Positions 1-13,700 of a stretch of 64,000 nucleotides of DNA are shown here, piece after piece. Position 1 is the stretch's first letter. The number at the start of each line of letters is the position of its first letter. Source of the DNA: Metridium senile (Eukaryota > Cnidaria > Anthozoa > Actiniaria > Metridiidae); the NCBI GenBank assembly GCA_949775045.1, contig OX459100.1, forward strand, positions 7,909,194 to 7,973,193, read 5' to 3'. Under the pieces are notes generated by a model that searched no databases, was not told where the DNA came from, and was given only the letters and a program-made list of their open reading frames with translations. The translations under genes were made by a program, and so were the position numbers.

Positions 1-117
1 GTTTTGTTTCCCTCGAATCTCAATGTTTCCCTCGGCCGGAGCCTCGGGAAACATTGGGATTCTCGGGAAACAAAACTAACTGTTTCCCTCGGGACCAGTC
101 ATTAAGTGCTTAATATT
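1..117. repeat. MITE-like palindromic repeat, partial at window edge
   Basis: Self-complementary sequence rich in the motif TTTCCCTCG/CGAGGGAAA, ending with CCCTCGGGACCAGTCATTAAGTG. The same terminal motif (AATGACTGGTCC) and the same interior phrases recur at 12002-12098, and a diverged relative with a complete inverted repeat lies at 18153-18303. This suggests one dispersed non-autonomous DNA transposon family. The left end may lie outside the window. Confidence 0.5.
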
Positions 118-256
118 TAAGCGTTGCGTGAAAAAACTGTGTGTAGCTATAATTTTTACAAGAGCGACAAAAAGATATATCTAATGAATAATTTTCGCGA
201 CATTATAAAGATAGATATTTAAAAAGATCAACATTTGAACGGTACAAAACACTCAC

Positions 257-583
257 CATTTTTTCCACAATAGCTCCTATTAAAACCCTTATGGTTGACC
301 AATTCACAAGTACTGACAGGTGTACCATGAAACAGCTTCTTTTCGTTGCTGCCATCTTTGTCATCCATCTTTTGCTTTTTCAAAACATAGGCACGGTAAA
401 GCTCAGGATTTTGAACGCGTTCAATTTTCACTATGTTAATGGGTGACGTCTTGGTTATTGCAGCCAGTACTATGTCGTATTCCTGTTTGTTTTTAGCGGG
501 GTCCAGTTGTACAAGGTGGAGATCTTTTTCTTTTCCTTTAGTATCCTTTGGTTGAGAATCCCATTGGCGCGGCAATGGTATGC
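257..583 (-). CDS. Gene A exon 12: first half of the ART (PARP catalytic) domain
   Basis: The translation contains IPLPRQWDSQ at the domain start, INIVKIERVQNPELYRAY and KKLFHGTPVS. The His of the HG(T/S) motif is the first residue of the catalytic triad and helps bind NAD+. It ends at a GTGAGT donor after CGKNG. It differs from the gene B exon at only a few residues, so the duplication or a conversion event is recent. The Tyr and the third triad residue lie in the exon missing from the window. Confidence 0.88.
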
Positions 584-3500
584 CTAAAACATCATTAAAC
601 AATTTTAACTAATATTTATCGTATTATTAATACAGTAAATACAGCGGTAAATACAGTTAGAATCAGCATTTCTTTACGAAAGAAAATAGTGCTAAAAGCA
701 ATGAAAACATTTGGAGATAGCTATTCGAAGGCAAGACACTTTATTATTTATTCTGTTTTTTGAATATTCGATATTAAAAATGCTTACCGTAGTTATTGAG
801 AGAAATAAAAAAATAAATAGAATAATATTAATGAATAAATTGACAGAATCAAAAAAAATAAATTCGATCAAGCAACTATTTTCTCAATATCGTACCTTTT
901 CCCAGCTCTTCTCTGTGAACATCAGTTTCATCACGCGTGTCAAGATTGGTTTCCTTCATTGTATCAAACACAATCTTGTACGTCAGTACTTTATTACTCT
1001 CATCATCCAAATCTACCATTACTGAATCTTTTTTGTCTTTAAATGCTTCTTCGATCTTTGCATTGGGTATATCATCATACGCCTCTCTTTTGCCATTTTC
1101 AATATAGTACCACTGTACGGTTTTGGAGACCAGTTCTGCGTATCTGCGTTCATGTTCTGCTTCAGTCTTCTCATTTAGAATCTCGTAGATGGCTGCAAAA
1201 TAAACACTTAAGTTGATGCCGTTGTGATTTTGATAGTTCAACGATAGTATACACCTATTTCAATTAACGTTGTCCATCTGGAATGGTTGATCTGAGACCG
1301 ATAGGAATTGTGGGAGCTCGTTAAACTGCAAATGCACTATTATAATCACGCTTGAATATGAATGTTTACTTCTGAAATACTGTTATCTGTAATTCAGCAC
1401 CATGCAAGTATGATTAAAACAATGTATTTAAAATTTAACGAGCTCCCACAATTCCTATCGGTCTCAGATCAACCATCCCAGATGGACAACGTTAATTGAA
1501 ATAGGTGTAAATGGTACGCAATCTTTTGCGCAATAGGTTTACAAACAATTTGACATGAGATGGTGGAGTTCAGTTTTCCAAAATCTTACGAGCGGTAGAC
1601 TAAATAGATTAATATCACGATCGTACTGAAGCAAACCAATAAATGACTTTTGAAAACTTGAAATAGTTTGACTTTAGTTTTCAAATATTGAAGACTTTTT
1701 TAAGCGTTTTCATGCAGATCGCCTTCACTACCTTCACACGACGCCATTTATAAAACGGTTTTGTTACCCAACCAATCACGATACTCTTTACCACAGCAAA
1801 GCTGTGTTGACCAATGAAATACAAATTTCATTTTTCCTCTCTCCTCTTCTTCCTCCCCACATTCCCTTTCGGACCTCTGGTGCCCAGGGTAGTTAAGTGT
1901 CGTTGCAACACAAACTGCGTACCCCAAACGTGTAACACTTGTGCTTTTAAGTTCTCTTGCGCAAAACTTGTAAATTTAAATATCATTTTCTTTACAGTAA
2001 TACTAACCAAATGCCGTATCTGATACATCCTCTGAAAGACCATTTATGATGATTCTAACTGAGCGTTTTTCAATCTCAATTTCAGTAAAGAATTTCCCTT
2101 GTAGTCTTAAAATGCGTTGTTCTTGAGTTTGCGATAGTCCTTCAATTGCAGAGACAGGTTTATCAATTACTTTTCTTTTAGATTGTTCTCTTATCACTTC
2201 GTTGATTGCTTTGTCGGCTTCTTTCAAAAGTGAGTCTCTTGAAGCAAATACCTTAAAACAGAACGTCTATGATTAAATCGGGGTTAGCCACCAAAACATT
2301 ATTATCCAATCACGATCGAGAATATGAACAATAGAATCCCAACATGTGTTTGATTTTGTTGCTTAAAATGCTAATAATTTTCATTATATGTGAACAGAAT
2401 ACATCAAAATTGAATAAGAAACATCGCCTGTGAGAACCCTCTACAATTTTTTTGTTTGATCTCAAAAACAATTTATCTTTCAATTTGTTTTCGGTGGCCC
2501 CGGTTTTAGTAGTCGCACTGTAAAAGTGCTTAACCTCTTTATATAGTCTTTATAGTTTATATGAGAATATCGGAATAGACAATGGGCTGTGGTAAGGTTG
2601 ATGATCGGCGATGTTACTGTCAACAAATCGGAAAAACACATCATATTAAGAAAAATGTGCCACCACAGAAGTCTCAAAATTACTGATGCATTTGCAGAAC
2701 CATCGAGTCCCTTGACAAAGACACAAACAATATTTACTGTCGTTACTCACCTTCAGACACATTGGGCGATGTGGACTAACAGCCATTCCATCAAAGTCGC
2801 CTACGTCAAAATGTGAGGGACCTAGAGCCCTTTTATCTCCACCTCCATAGATCAAACTTTTTAACCATGAAAAGAATCCCCATGAGCTTCCAGAGCTTGA
2901 TTCAGTTTTTTCCAACTCCTCGATAGCTTTATGGAAATCTTTAAGCATGTGTTCTTGGAATACAACAATACGAATGTGTTGTAGTGACGATGGTTTGGTC
3001 TTGCAAAATTTTCCGACGGCTTTCAATAAAGCTTTTGCTGCTTCTTTGGGTGATATGCTAGCATTTCCGGTACCTACAGCAGGTATTGCAATAGAACTGA
3101 TTTCTCCTGTCTCTGCCATTTTAAGACACTTAAGAATCACGTCTGTCATGTCATCAGGTCTAAATGAGGCAGAAACAAGGTGGAACAATTTTCCTGAAGG
3201 CAGTTTTCCAGCTGAAGTGCAAACGACTGATCCTGGAGCCTGACGGCCTAGCTTGTTACATTCTTTCTGTATGGAGGTTCCACCAGCTTTTGCTATAGCC
3301 GCTCCCACACCACCACCTTGAGCTACATCAAGTAATGGGTTTGAAGCTGTTACAATCGCGTGAGTTGATTCCTTAGTTATATCTCCAGGGACAAGATCTA
3401 CACGTACTGAACCAATAAAAGCGTCGTAACCAGCTTCACTTCTCGGCGTATCCTCATTTTTCAATTCTTCTAATGGTTTACTTCGTCGTTTTCCTTTCAA

Positions 3501-6500
3501 AGGCTTACCCCGGTTTTTCTGCTCGTTTTGAAATGCATCGATGGTGGGTTGATCAAGGTAAAACAGCACAAAATGAACTTCAAGAACAGACGTTTGAGGA
3601 TGTTTTTTCTTGAAATCGTTGACCTCTTCAAAGAAGGTCCTGGCAACCAAATCTCGAGGAAAACCAAGATTTCCCGTCCCAATGGCTGGAAAAGCAATGC
3701 TTGAAAATCCTCTTTTATCTGCTTCTTTCAGGCATGACACTAGCAAATTGCGTAGAACCTGAAACATAAACAGTTTTAAAAGAATAAAGGTGTCAAACAC
3801 GGCAACAATTCATTAATGACAAGTGTAATATTTTACCTTCTCGCCTTTGCCATTTTCCCAATGTCCAGCACAAACATGGAAAACATTCTTACAACCTAAG
3901 CTGTATCCTTCAGTAACAACCACATCTCCTACTCTTAGAGGGCCTTTTCCTTGACATTCTTGCTGTAATCGTGGTCCTGCGGCATTACTGAGGGCTTTGG
4001 CACATGGGTTTTTGCTCAGATCAAGATCACTGGCGACGGTGTTGACAATCGCATGAGCCTGAAAAAAGATAAAATCGGATCGAAATTGTTTAGGAAATAT
4101 TTGTTGTGTTAGACAATGGCTTCATAGCATTGTTAATTTTGTTATCACCAGCAGATCATGTAGACGTGAAAAATGGTGATTTTAGCTTTAAAACGTCATG
4201 TGAACTGTTAATGTTCGCAACCGTCAGTTCACAAGTCAAAACTAGAATAAACAACGTCGCAGTTCATTTTTATGTTGAGGTCCACTTTGAGAAACATATT
4301 TCGTTTGCTGAGTTGCTAACTATGTAAGACTTACCTCTTCTTTTGCCAGATCACCGACAATGATGTCTATTTTGATGCCTGTAGTAGTGGCATCATTTAT
4401 TGAAACTGGACTAGTTTTTAAAGATGGCAGGTCGTCTTTAGCGACACTTCTTCGTTTTCCTCGAGGGATACTTCTTGCAATAACGTTTACTGATTCTTTT
4501 TTAGCTGTTGTTACACCATCTGTGAACGTTTTATCTTTGCCGAATCTTTTCCTCATTTCTTTAGAGAAGGCTTGAATAACATTATCATTCATATCAATAA
4601 TGTAAATCTCAGTTAGCTTGACACGGGCGTTTTCTTCTGAATAAGCCAACACGCTCTCTAATATGGTTGTAGCACAGAGGTCAATAGGAAAACCAAAAAT
4701 ACCAGAACTTATGGCAGGGAATGCAATGCTTGTGAATATCTCTGCTTTTTCTAAAGCATTAACAACGGTCTGCGCTAGGATACGTTCTTCTTTTGTTTCT
4801 GTTTCTCTGTACTTTTTTAACCCACCATTCCACATGGGTCCTACAGCATGAACAAGGCGTTTACAAGGCAACTTGCCGGGCTTTGAAACAAAAACCTCAC
4901 CATCTAACAAATCAGCGTTTCGTGATATAAAGTCGTCACACTCATGTTGTATTTCTTTTCCTCCTTTTAACACAATAGCCTTGGCCAGTCCCCCCACATG
5001 CTGTAATCGGCTATTGGCTGCATTTACCATGACGTCAACTTTGAACTCTGTGAGGTCACCTTTTAAAAGAATGATGTTCTTTCCCTCTGGTGTGACATAG
5101 CTGCAAACTTGTTGTGCTTGAGATGCAGCAACAGTAGCACTTCCGGCATTGTTCATATTCTTTTCCTCAAATGGTGACCAATGCTCAATAAAGCACGTAT
5201 GGTCATTTTCGATATTGGACAGTAGTCTTTTACCTTTGCTGTCACTGAATAACTTCTTGATTCCTGGTTTTTCGATCTCAATGGATTTGTCTTTTATCTG
5301 GTTGACTAGCTGCAGCACTTTCTTGGAGGCTTTGTGAGTGCCTTCTTTGGTTCCACGGATTGTGAAACCTTCCTCATTACTGTCTTGGAGAATGTGTAAT
5401 GAGTGATGTTTGAGCTCATCTTCGATCTTTTTTACTTCATCTTGTTGAAATCGAAGTAAGTACTTGATACGACCTGCTTCTGCTCCAACAGTTATATCGA
5501 TTATGGTGTTTTCTTCGAGAAAATCCAAAACCTGTTCTTTCGCTTCATTAACTTCTTCTTTTATTCCAGCAATACATATACTGTTGGAGCCTGGATCTGT
5601 TGCCACTTTAAGCAACATGGACGTTTTGAAGTTATCGACAAGCTTCTTCCAATTATCAGACAAGATCAGAGACTTTTGATCTGGGTCAAGAGGGACACTA
5701 TCTTCAATCGTCGTTTTCTTGATTAAATCAACAGCTTTGTTAACATCTGGGCGATCTACGGCGGTGACTATCAGCCTTGTGTCATCATTACCATCGGAAC
5801 TATTTATGACAGCTTTAATGTTTTGATCTCTAAACTGTTTGGAAAGAAACACGTTTCCTGCATCAGAGGTAAGAATACTGACAACTGACCTGGGAAGCTC
5901 CACCTCTTGGTCTTTCATTTTAGAAAGATATTGCCAGATCGAAATGTTTCCTTCTTTTACAACAGAATCAGGTCCTCTGAAATGGATCGAGTTGTTTTTA
6001 TCAATTTTCACTTCAAGGTCTTTGAATCGTGTCATAAGGATTTCAGTTGCACCTGTGAAATTTAGCAGATCAAGCTGGGGCTTGGTAAAGTCCATTTTCT
6101 CGGTAATCTTAGCTTGTTCATACTCGATCTTCTTGTCGATTTCTTTACTCAAATCTTCTAGTTGCTCTGCTAATGTATCAACATCTTGTTTTTTTCCTTT
6201 GAGTAAGATCCGTTTTTCTTTTTCTTTGCACAGGATATCAATTTTGTCTTCAGCTGTGGAGAATATTGCTCTTGCCAGTTGAATTGTCTCTTTCCAGGCT
6301 GCTGAAGATACTAATACTTCCTGGGATGTTATCTCGTTAATGTACTTCTCAATGACAGCACAGGATTCATCCCATTTGGCTTTGTCTATCTTGTTGTTAA
6401 TTGCCACAAGGACAGCTTCATCTTTTCCTTGCTCCTGGTTAAACTTCACTTCATTTCCTTGTAAAAGCTCTTCAAATTCTTTTTGGAAGAATTTCTCAAT

Positions 6501-9500
6501 AAAAGCAATAACTTGTGGATCTGCGTTAAACTGCTTCTCTTTCTTCCCTCCGCCAGGCTCTTTTGATGGTTCACCAAGGAATGGCTGATGAGGAACAACT
6601 TGTAAAGTTTCACCATTCATCACGTGCTCATGGGTTACCACTCGGTCAACAACTGAAATAAACATAAATGATTTATAATCTTATAATTTTTTTAAGAATG
6701 CACCGTTTAGCTGCGCTTACCTGAGGGCTCCTCAAAGAAAACAAGCGCTTTCGTCTCCCCGTCAACAAATTCTACTTTTTTCACATCTCCACCGCCAGAT
6801 TTTCTTGGGTTTTCAAAGTAGTACAGAATAGTGTCACGTGTTGTTTTAGATCCCAGACCAGACACCTCAATACAGTCACAAATGCTGACTTGTTCAATCT
6901 GTAAGTGGCTTCCATCTAGGGGTCTTTTTCTGCACTTTTGTTGGATTTTTTCCAAGTCTACAAATTATTGTGATAAGTTTTAGTATCAATTTTGCTACTT
7001 TGTTGTGTTCACTACGTGGTATTATTAGAAGTTTTGCTTGGAGCATTGTACGAATTTGTTAAATAAAATGTGTTTTATAACTAAATGCCTTATAAAAATA
7101 CACTTTTGATCGTCATATACCCAACCTATTGACGACCTTAAGGACGTAGGAAGTTATTTTTTCAAATATTCCTTTTTGCCATTTTTGGCAAAACTCCTCT
7201 ATCATTTTACAACATCCAAATATACAAATATATATAAAATACAAAATACAAAAGAGTTTGGAGTTCATAGAACGTTATGCTACTGGAAACATTGGAGCAA
7301 TGGACCATTTTAGTATTTGACTCTTGGAATAGTATATCATTCGACAGTTTGCATTGCCTTACCAGGAGGCTCTTCGAATGTAACCATCGCATTGGAATTA
7401 CTTCCAAACAGGATGCTCTGAACTTCTTCGCCACTGACCACCTCTATGAAGGATAGGAAACCATCTTTCGTAGTCTTCTCCGATAATCCTATTACATGCA
7501 GTTTGCACGGGTCCTTTGGTAGTACTTTAGGTAATTCTTTGAGTGCTAGACCAAGCTTTACACCATCAAGTTTCAGATCCTCTTTTTGAGATACATTTTC
7601 AGCATCTATAAAAACAAATATACTCACATTTTAATCTTAAAACTTAAGTAGTTAGTTTACGAATATTATATGGGACACTTTCTAGCAATGGGTAAAACGC
7701 TTTAGGTTTATAAATGCAACAATTGTAAAAGGTAGAATATATAATAGTGAAATTTCATGCATAATGGTGTACATGGCCAGGAATAACGGTCATTTGAGCC
7801 TGCAGTAACGCAGCGGTTTCCACCATGAGAGTATCAAAATGGCGATATGTTGTCATAAAGAAATGGCCTGAAGCAATTAAAGAACCACAAATATAATCTG
7901 ACTTACTTAAATTCTCGCTAAAAAGGAAATCAACCTATCATGTATTACATGTCCCGAACCTATCTGACTATAAATTAAATTCAGAACAAAAAATCTTACC
8001 TTTCCCTTTTGATGATTTTATTACGAAAAATAGTGCCACATACCGCCATACATCTTCTTACAACGAGCGCAAATCCTAATATTCTAGGAGTTATAATCTT
8101 TGATCGACTATCGTTAACTAAAAAAAGGAAATCGATCCTTACAGTAGTCGTTCATGTTCATGTTATTTCCTTCTAATGTTTAATGCGTACTTGATAGACT
8201 TGATTACAATTAAAACTTTGGCAGAAACTAGTGAGACACTTTTACGGTTTTCTCTATTTTGACCTTTACCTATACATTTTCGGTATAATCCTCCCCTCCC
8301 CCTCCACGCAATGTTGGTTTTCAGTTAACATGTTTCCTTGATGACTGCCAGGCCAACTCGTTCTTGGCCATTGTGTAGTGGGGGAGGGGGCAGTGGCTTT
8401 AACAACAAATTTAGGCCCCAAAAGCACGCGCATTACGGTATAAGACTAATGTCCCATTTTCAAAGCAGTTGTCTCACTTAGTTTTTGCCGAGGTTGTAGA
8501 TTGCCGTTGCATGTCATAAAAAATGCCGTAAAAATGTAGCGTTATCGGTTGTATGTTCAGCATATAACACTAGGATTTTCATCGTATTCTAAAGTATATT
8601 ACTACTATTCAACATGGACTAGTCACTGAAATGATATTTGAATCGTCTATTAACAATTTAAAACCGACTGATTTAGCTTGATTTAGTTTTGCTCTAATAA
8701 ACCCATCATCTGTACTTTCTAAACGGCACAAAATTTGTTACAACAACTATTAGCTATATATTACTGCTTCATTGGAGTTTAAAAAAACATATTAGAGCTC
8801 AAAAACCATATTTATTTACGTCCAAATTGATATTTTTAAAATTGTTGAGCTGTAAGAATATCAGAGAATTAACTTCCAAAAATGATTGAACACGGAATAA
8901 TCGTTATGTAATTCTTGAAATGTCCCTGTTAGTAGTTTTCTACCGTATGCGTATTTTGTACGTAAGTTACAGGTAATTAGGACAAACGTATCGGATCTCA
9001 ATCTCGAACCCCGAGCCTTCGTTCCTCTTGGCCAGCCGAGTAACGTAAGACTCTGGGGGACCGGAATTCTCCGCTTATGCTGATTGGCCCTTCAAAATAC
9101 AATGGTCAGACCGGAAACAGACGAAGTAAAAGCTCTGATTGGTCCATCATGTAAACAAATGTACATTCAAAATGTAAATTTTACGATTACATGTAATACG
9201 ACGTCAACGGTTCTTTAATACTAGATAGAATATTAAATATCGTCGTTTATGGAATATATACGAGTCGCGAAGCGAAGAGATATTGTATCGCCGCTAAGCG
9301 ATGATTATCGAGTCGCGAAGCAAATTAGAATACACACAAAATACTCATTTAAACTATTCTAAACCTTGACTGAATCCTCAGACCTCTGGCATCCAGTTAT
9401 TTACTAAAGGTCAATCGTATCACGAAAGCAAACTAACAACCGTTGGAAAACTATAAATAAATCGACGGTTAATTAAAGCGATCTGAATTGAAGGAGATTT

Positions 9501-10726
9501 AGACGCGTTTTTATATCATTATATCAATCTTGATGGCCGTTAAAAAACCTTCCTAAACTTTAAATGTTTCATTGGTGAGGAAAATGTTTATATTTTGGCT
9601 TAGAAAATATTTAAAATGCTACTAGGTCAATAATATTTTGAATGTCATTAACGTACTAAGTAACACAGGATGCCCGAACCCACAGCTCATTATAATATTA
9701 ACTAAGCATGCGCATTCCAAACCGGAACTCCAAAATTGGAGCAGAAAATTCCGTTCCCCCAGAGTAAGACCGCTGACAAAAAGCCAGACGTGACTCTGGG
9801 CTCGAGATTGATCGGATCTTTGTTTTCTATTGTCATGGTGAAATCCGCTGACGTATAGCGGGCTCAGGATGACCGCTATTCAAATAAAAATAACTTTACC
9901 AACCTTCAGCAGAGCAAAAAGTGATTTCGGCCAATCTTTTATCTTGATTATATTGAATGTCTTCTATCTCTCCTCCTCCTGATCGACGTTTGTTCTCAAA
10001 GAAGTTCAGCAAGGCATCTTTAGTTGTTTTTGGTGAGATACCTGTTACCCTGACAGTATGTGATTTCTCCTCTGTAACTGGAACTTCTGCTGAAGTGGGT
10101 GTGGTCTTCTTGGGCGGATCTGGTTTTATCTTTGTCACTGTCAACAGATGATCATCTAGAGTATGTTTACCCCACTCAAGGACTCTCTTGGCAACTGATA
10201 TGTGAAAAATATATATTACAAAATTTAGGGAAATGCATATATAAGCTTTCTTAGACAATTAAGCCCATATCCCCTACCCCTTCAGTCACTCCCACTTTTG
10301 CCCTCCCTTTAGGCCTCAAATTTACAGTTTAATTAATTGAATGGTATATCATTCAATCATGACAGGAATACAAATTAAAAGGTCATCAATTCATGTCACA
10401 CAGTATATACATGTAAATCAGTTTTGCTCATTGATATTAGATAATACAATATGAATATGACCAAGGAGAAGGGTATTCGGATCCAATGCCAAAAAGGGCC
10501 TAGACCCAGGCGATGACGGGGAGGTCCGACATATATTTTTGGGGTTGACAATTTTCGTTCTGGGTATTTTTTTGGGTTAAGAGACCTGCCTTGCATTTTT
10601 TAGGTCTTAAAAAGAAACCCGTATTTTGGGGGTTTTTCACATCACCGAGTTCAATTTTTGTTTCGATCCATGTATCATAAAAATTATTGGTTTGAAATTT
10701 TTTTCAGCGATATGAAGCTCCTTCAG

Positions 10727-10757
<31 letters not shown>

Positions 10758-13700
10758 ATGCCCCCTGACAAATAGATGCTGCTTTTTAAGGGTAAAAATT
10801 ATTTGTTTGACTCTGGTACCGTTTAATATTGATTTTTTTTATCTGTATGTGATATATTTACATGCATCAGCAAGTTGAAGACGTTGTAATATCTCCTATT
10901 GAACGCAAATATTCCTATTGTATAGTACTTATGAAACATCAACGTTAGTTCTTTCATATTTTACTAAAATTGTCAAGATAAAATTAAATCTGTTTGAGAT
11001 ATTCAAGTTAACACTTATGCAAATCAGGATAATCTTGTATCTAATATACAACCTTCTTCATGGCTATGATTTCTTTTGTCAAATTATTTCTCATGAATTA
11101 TAAATGAGTTTTATAAGTAATATAAACAATATGAGCTGCTGTTCTTAGCTCACCATTGTATATCCCATACAGATTGGATATGAATATTGACTTTTATTAT
11201 ATAACATATAGTGGTATACCGAGTGATATAAACTAGATAAAAAGCCTATCCTAGTCATGAAGATATCATTGATATCGCACATGTGTGATATCACTCTCAA
11301 CCAATCAACTTTCAAAAAAAAAATTTTTTTTTCTTCAATCTGTTATATAATAAACAGAACATTACATGTGCGCTTGGAGATATGAATTTTATCTTCTCGT
11401 GTTGAAAAGATATCCCACTCATTCGCTGCGCTCACTCGTGGGATATCTTATCAACACTCGAAGATAAAATTCATGCGCCCATGTAATATCCTCTATGTAT
11501 TATTTAAGTACTTATGAAAGTCCAACGTTAATTCTTTCATATATTTTTACTAAAATTGTCAAAAAAAAAAATTGTTAAATCTGCATGGCCAAAAAAATTC
11601 AATTTGAAACTATTCAAATCAGGATGAAATCTGTATTAGATTTACAGAACTCGTCACGGAGGTGACTTTTTTGTAAAATTCTCATTTATTTGATAATTCA
11701 TTATTTCTTTAAATGGATTTATAATATCTATAATTTATAATTATAAACATGCTGACACAGGTTAAAGTTGTTATAGCTTTTTTGTTGTAAAATTTCAATA
11801 TTACTGTGGTATATTGTTTTTGGCTGCCATCAATTAAAACCAATATTAAGTCAGTACCTTTTATATTGGAATGTCTAAATTTGCAAAAAGCAGAAAACAG
11901 CTGCAATTAAAGTGAAAGGTGAATCATGCAAATTAATAACGACAATTTTGTATTAGATACACAACTTTCTTTCCTTCAAAATGATCTATTTAGCACTAAT
12001 AATGACTGGTCCTGAGGTAAACAGTTAGTTTGGCTTCCCGAGAATCCGAGGCTCTGGCCAAGGGAAACATTGAGATTCGAGGGAAACAAAATTAACTGAT
12101 TTTTTTTTATTTACAAAAAATAAATTATTATGTTATGAATTACAAAGCGTGGTGAAAATTGAAATGTTATAATATTACAAAGTTTTTAGTTGACCAAAAA
12201 ATGACAAACGACAATAATGTAATGTAAAATAAAACTTGAATTGAATTGAATTTTAAGTGATCGAAATGAAAAGGGAAAATGTTTGTTGCTTATAACTTAT
12301 AAGTTATAGTTTGCAAAAGCGCCACACAAACTTTCGATGGACTTTATCACATGGATTTATTCCCCTCTCACACTTTGATCACATGGATTTATTACCTGCA
12401 CAGGAGTTATAGAGATTTATTTCCCTCCATGTGACGTGCTCTCGACCAATAAGAAAACGAGTTTGAATAGGATATATAATAAATGTTTTTATTTTACTCA
12501 CTTTCTGATGATTCAAATGTTACAACGGCCTGACTATTGTTAAGTTTTTTTATTTCTTTCACATCTCCACCACTTGATCGTCGTTTATTCTCAAAGTAGT
12601 TTTGCAGGGCATCTTCTGTAGTGTTGTCTGAAATACCACGAACTAGGACAGATGATGACTGCAGGTGGTGATAAAGAAATACATGAAATAAATTGAATAA
12701 ACAAATATATATATAAATAAGTAAGTAAGTAAAATAAATATATTTAAATGCACAAAGAGGATGCAAAAAATCAAACAAATGAAAAGAGAAAGTAAAGGGA
12801 AAAATGAATAATCAGATTGCACAAGAAAGGGTAAACAAGAAATCAAACTCAGATTCAGAATGGAGGAATAGTATTAAGGATCAGTTATGAAAAATTGAAA
12901 TTAATATGTGAGATTTGTTTGAAATATTTCAAATTTGATAATTATTATTCTCCACTCATTATGCAAGTAAATCATAAAATATTTGTATATGTATCTTTTT
13001 CAGATGTTGTTTTTAATGTTACTGTTAAAATAGATTGATTCATACCATGTCTTCTTCTTGATCATTTGACATTTTCACAGTCAATGTGCAGCCTTTCAAA
13101 TTGTGTTGTTTACTCGCAACTCTTGTTGCAGCTACAAATTACATAAAATACATCAGTGTTTTCAATTTTGTTCTCTATCTTTTCAATCTCTATTTAATAT
13201 ATTTATCATCTGATCCAAAAACAAAAATCTGTGAAGTTTGTTGTGTGACACATCAAACTATGTGCAAGCATCACGCCATCTTTACCTGAACATTATTATC
13301 ACAATAAACAGATCAGGTTACTCTTCAAAGTAATAATAATGTTTTAAAGACAAATCGGATGTTATACTTCCATGGTTGCGATGTTTTAAAAACAATACGA
13401 TTTAACAATGCATTAGTTTGACAATGTTTTGAGTTGTCTGTCAGTGTGACGTCATCCCCCATCGGTAGGGAATTTTCCCTGATTCTCTTCGATGACTTTC
13501 ACTTTCAATTTCGATATTTATATGTGGCCTGATTGTGGAAAAAGGTTTGTCTCTAGGAGATTTATCTACGATAGAGATCATTAAATATATCATGGAGCTA
13601 CTAAATACTATTTTGCTATGTTTAATCAAACAAAACAATGCTGTACTGAAGCGACTAAACGTTACATATATGCAAATATTTTACAACCGGAAATAGACTA

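Larger units (their letters stand above)
10195..12501. other. 2.3-kb repeat-rich intron of gene A
   Basis: Holds a C homopolymer near 10732-10757, a foldback repeat at 11361-11487, a MITE-like piece at 12002-12098, and two related segments (about 10916-11050 and 11510-11640, both with TACTTATGAAA and TTTACTAAAATTGTCAA) that flank the foldback as a diverged direct duplication. No gene seen. Confidence 0.6.
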
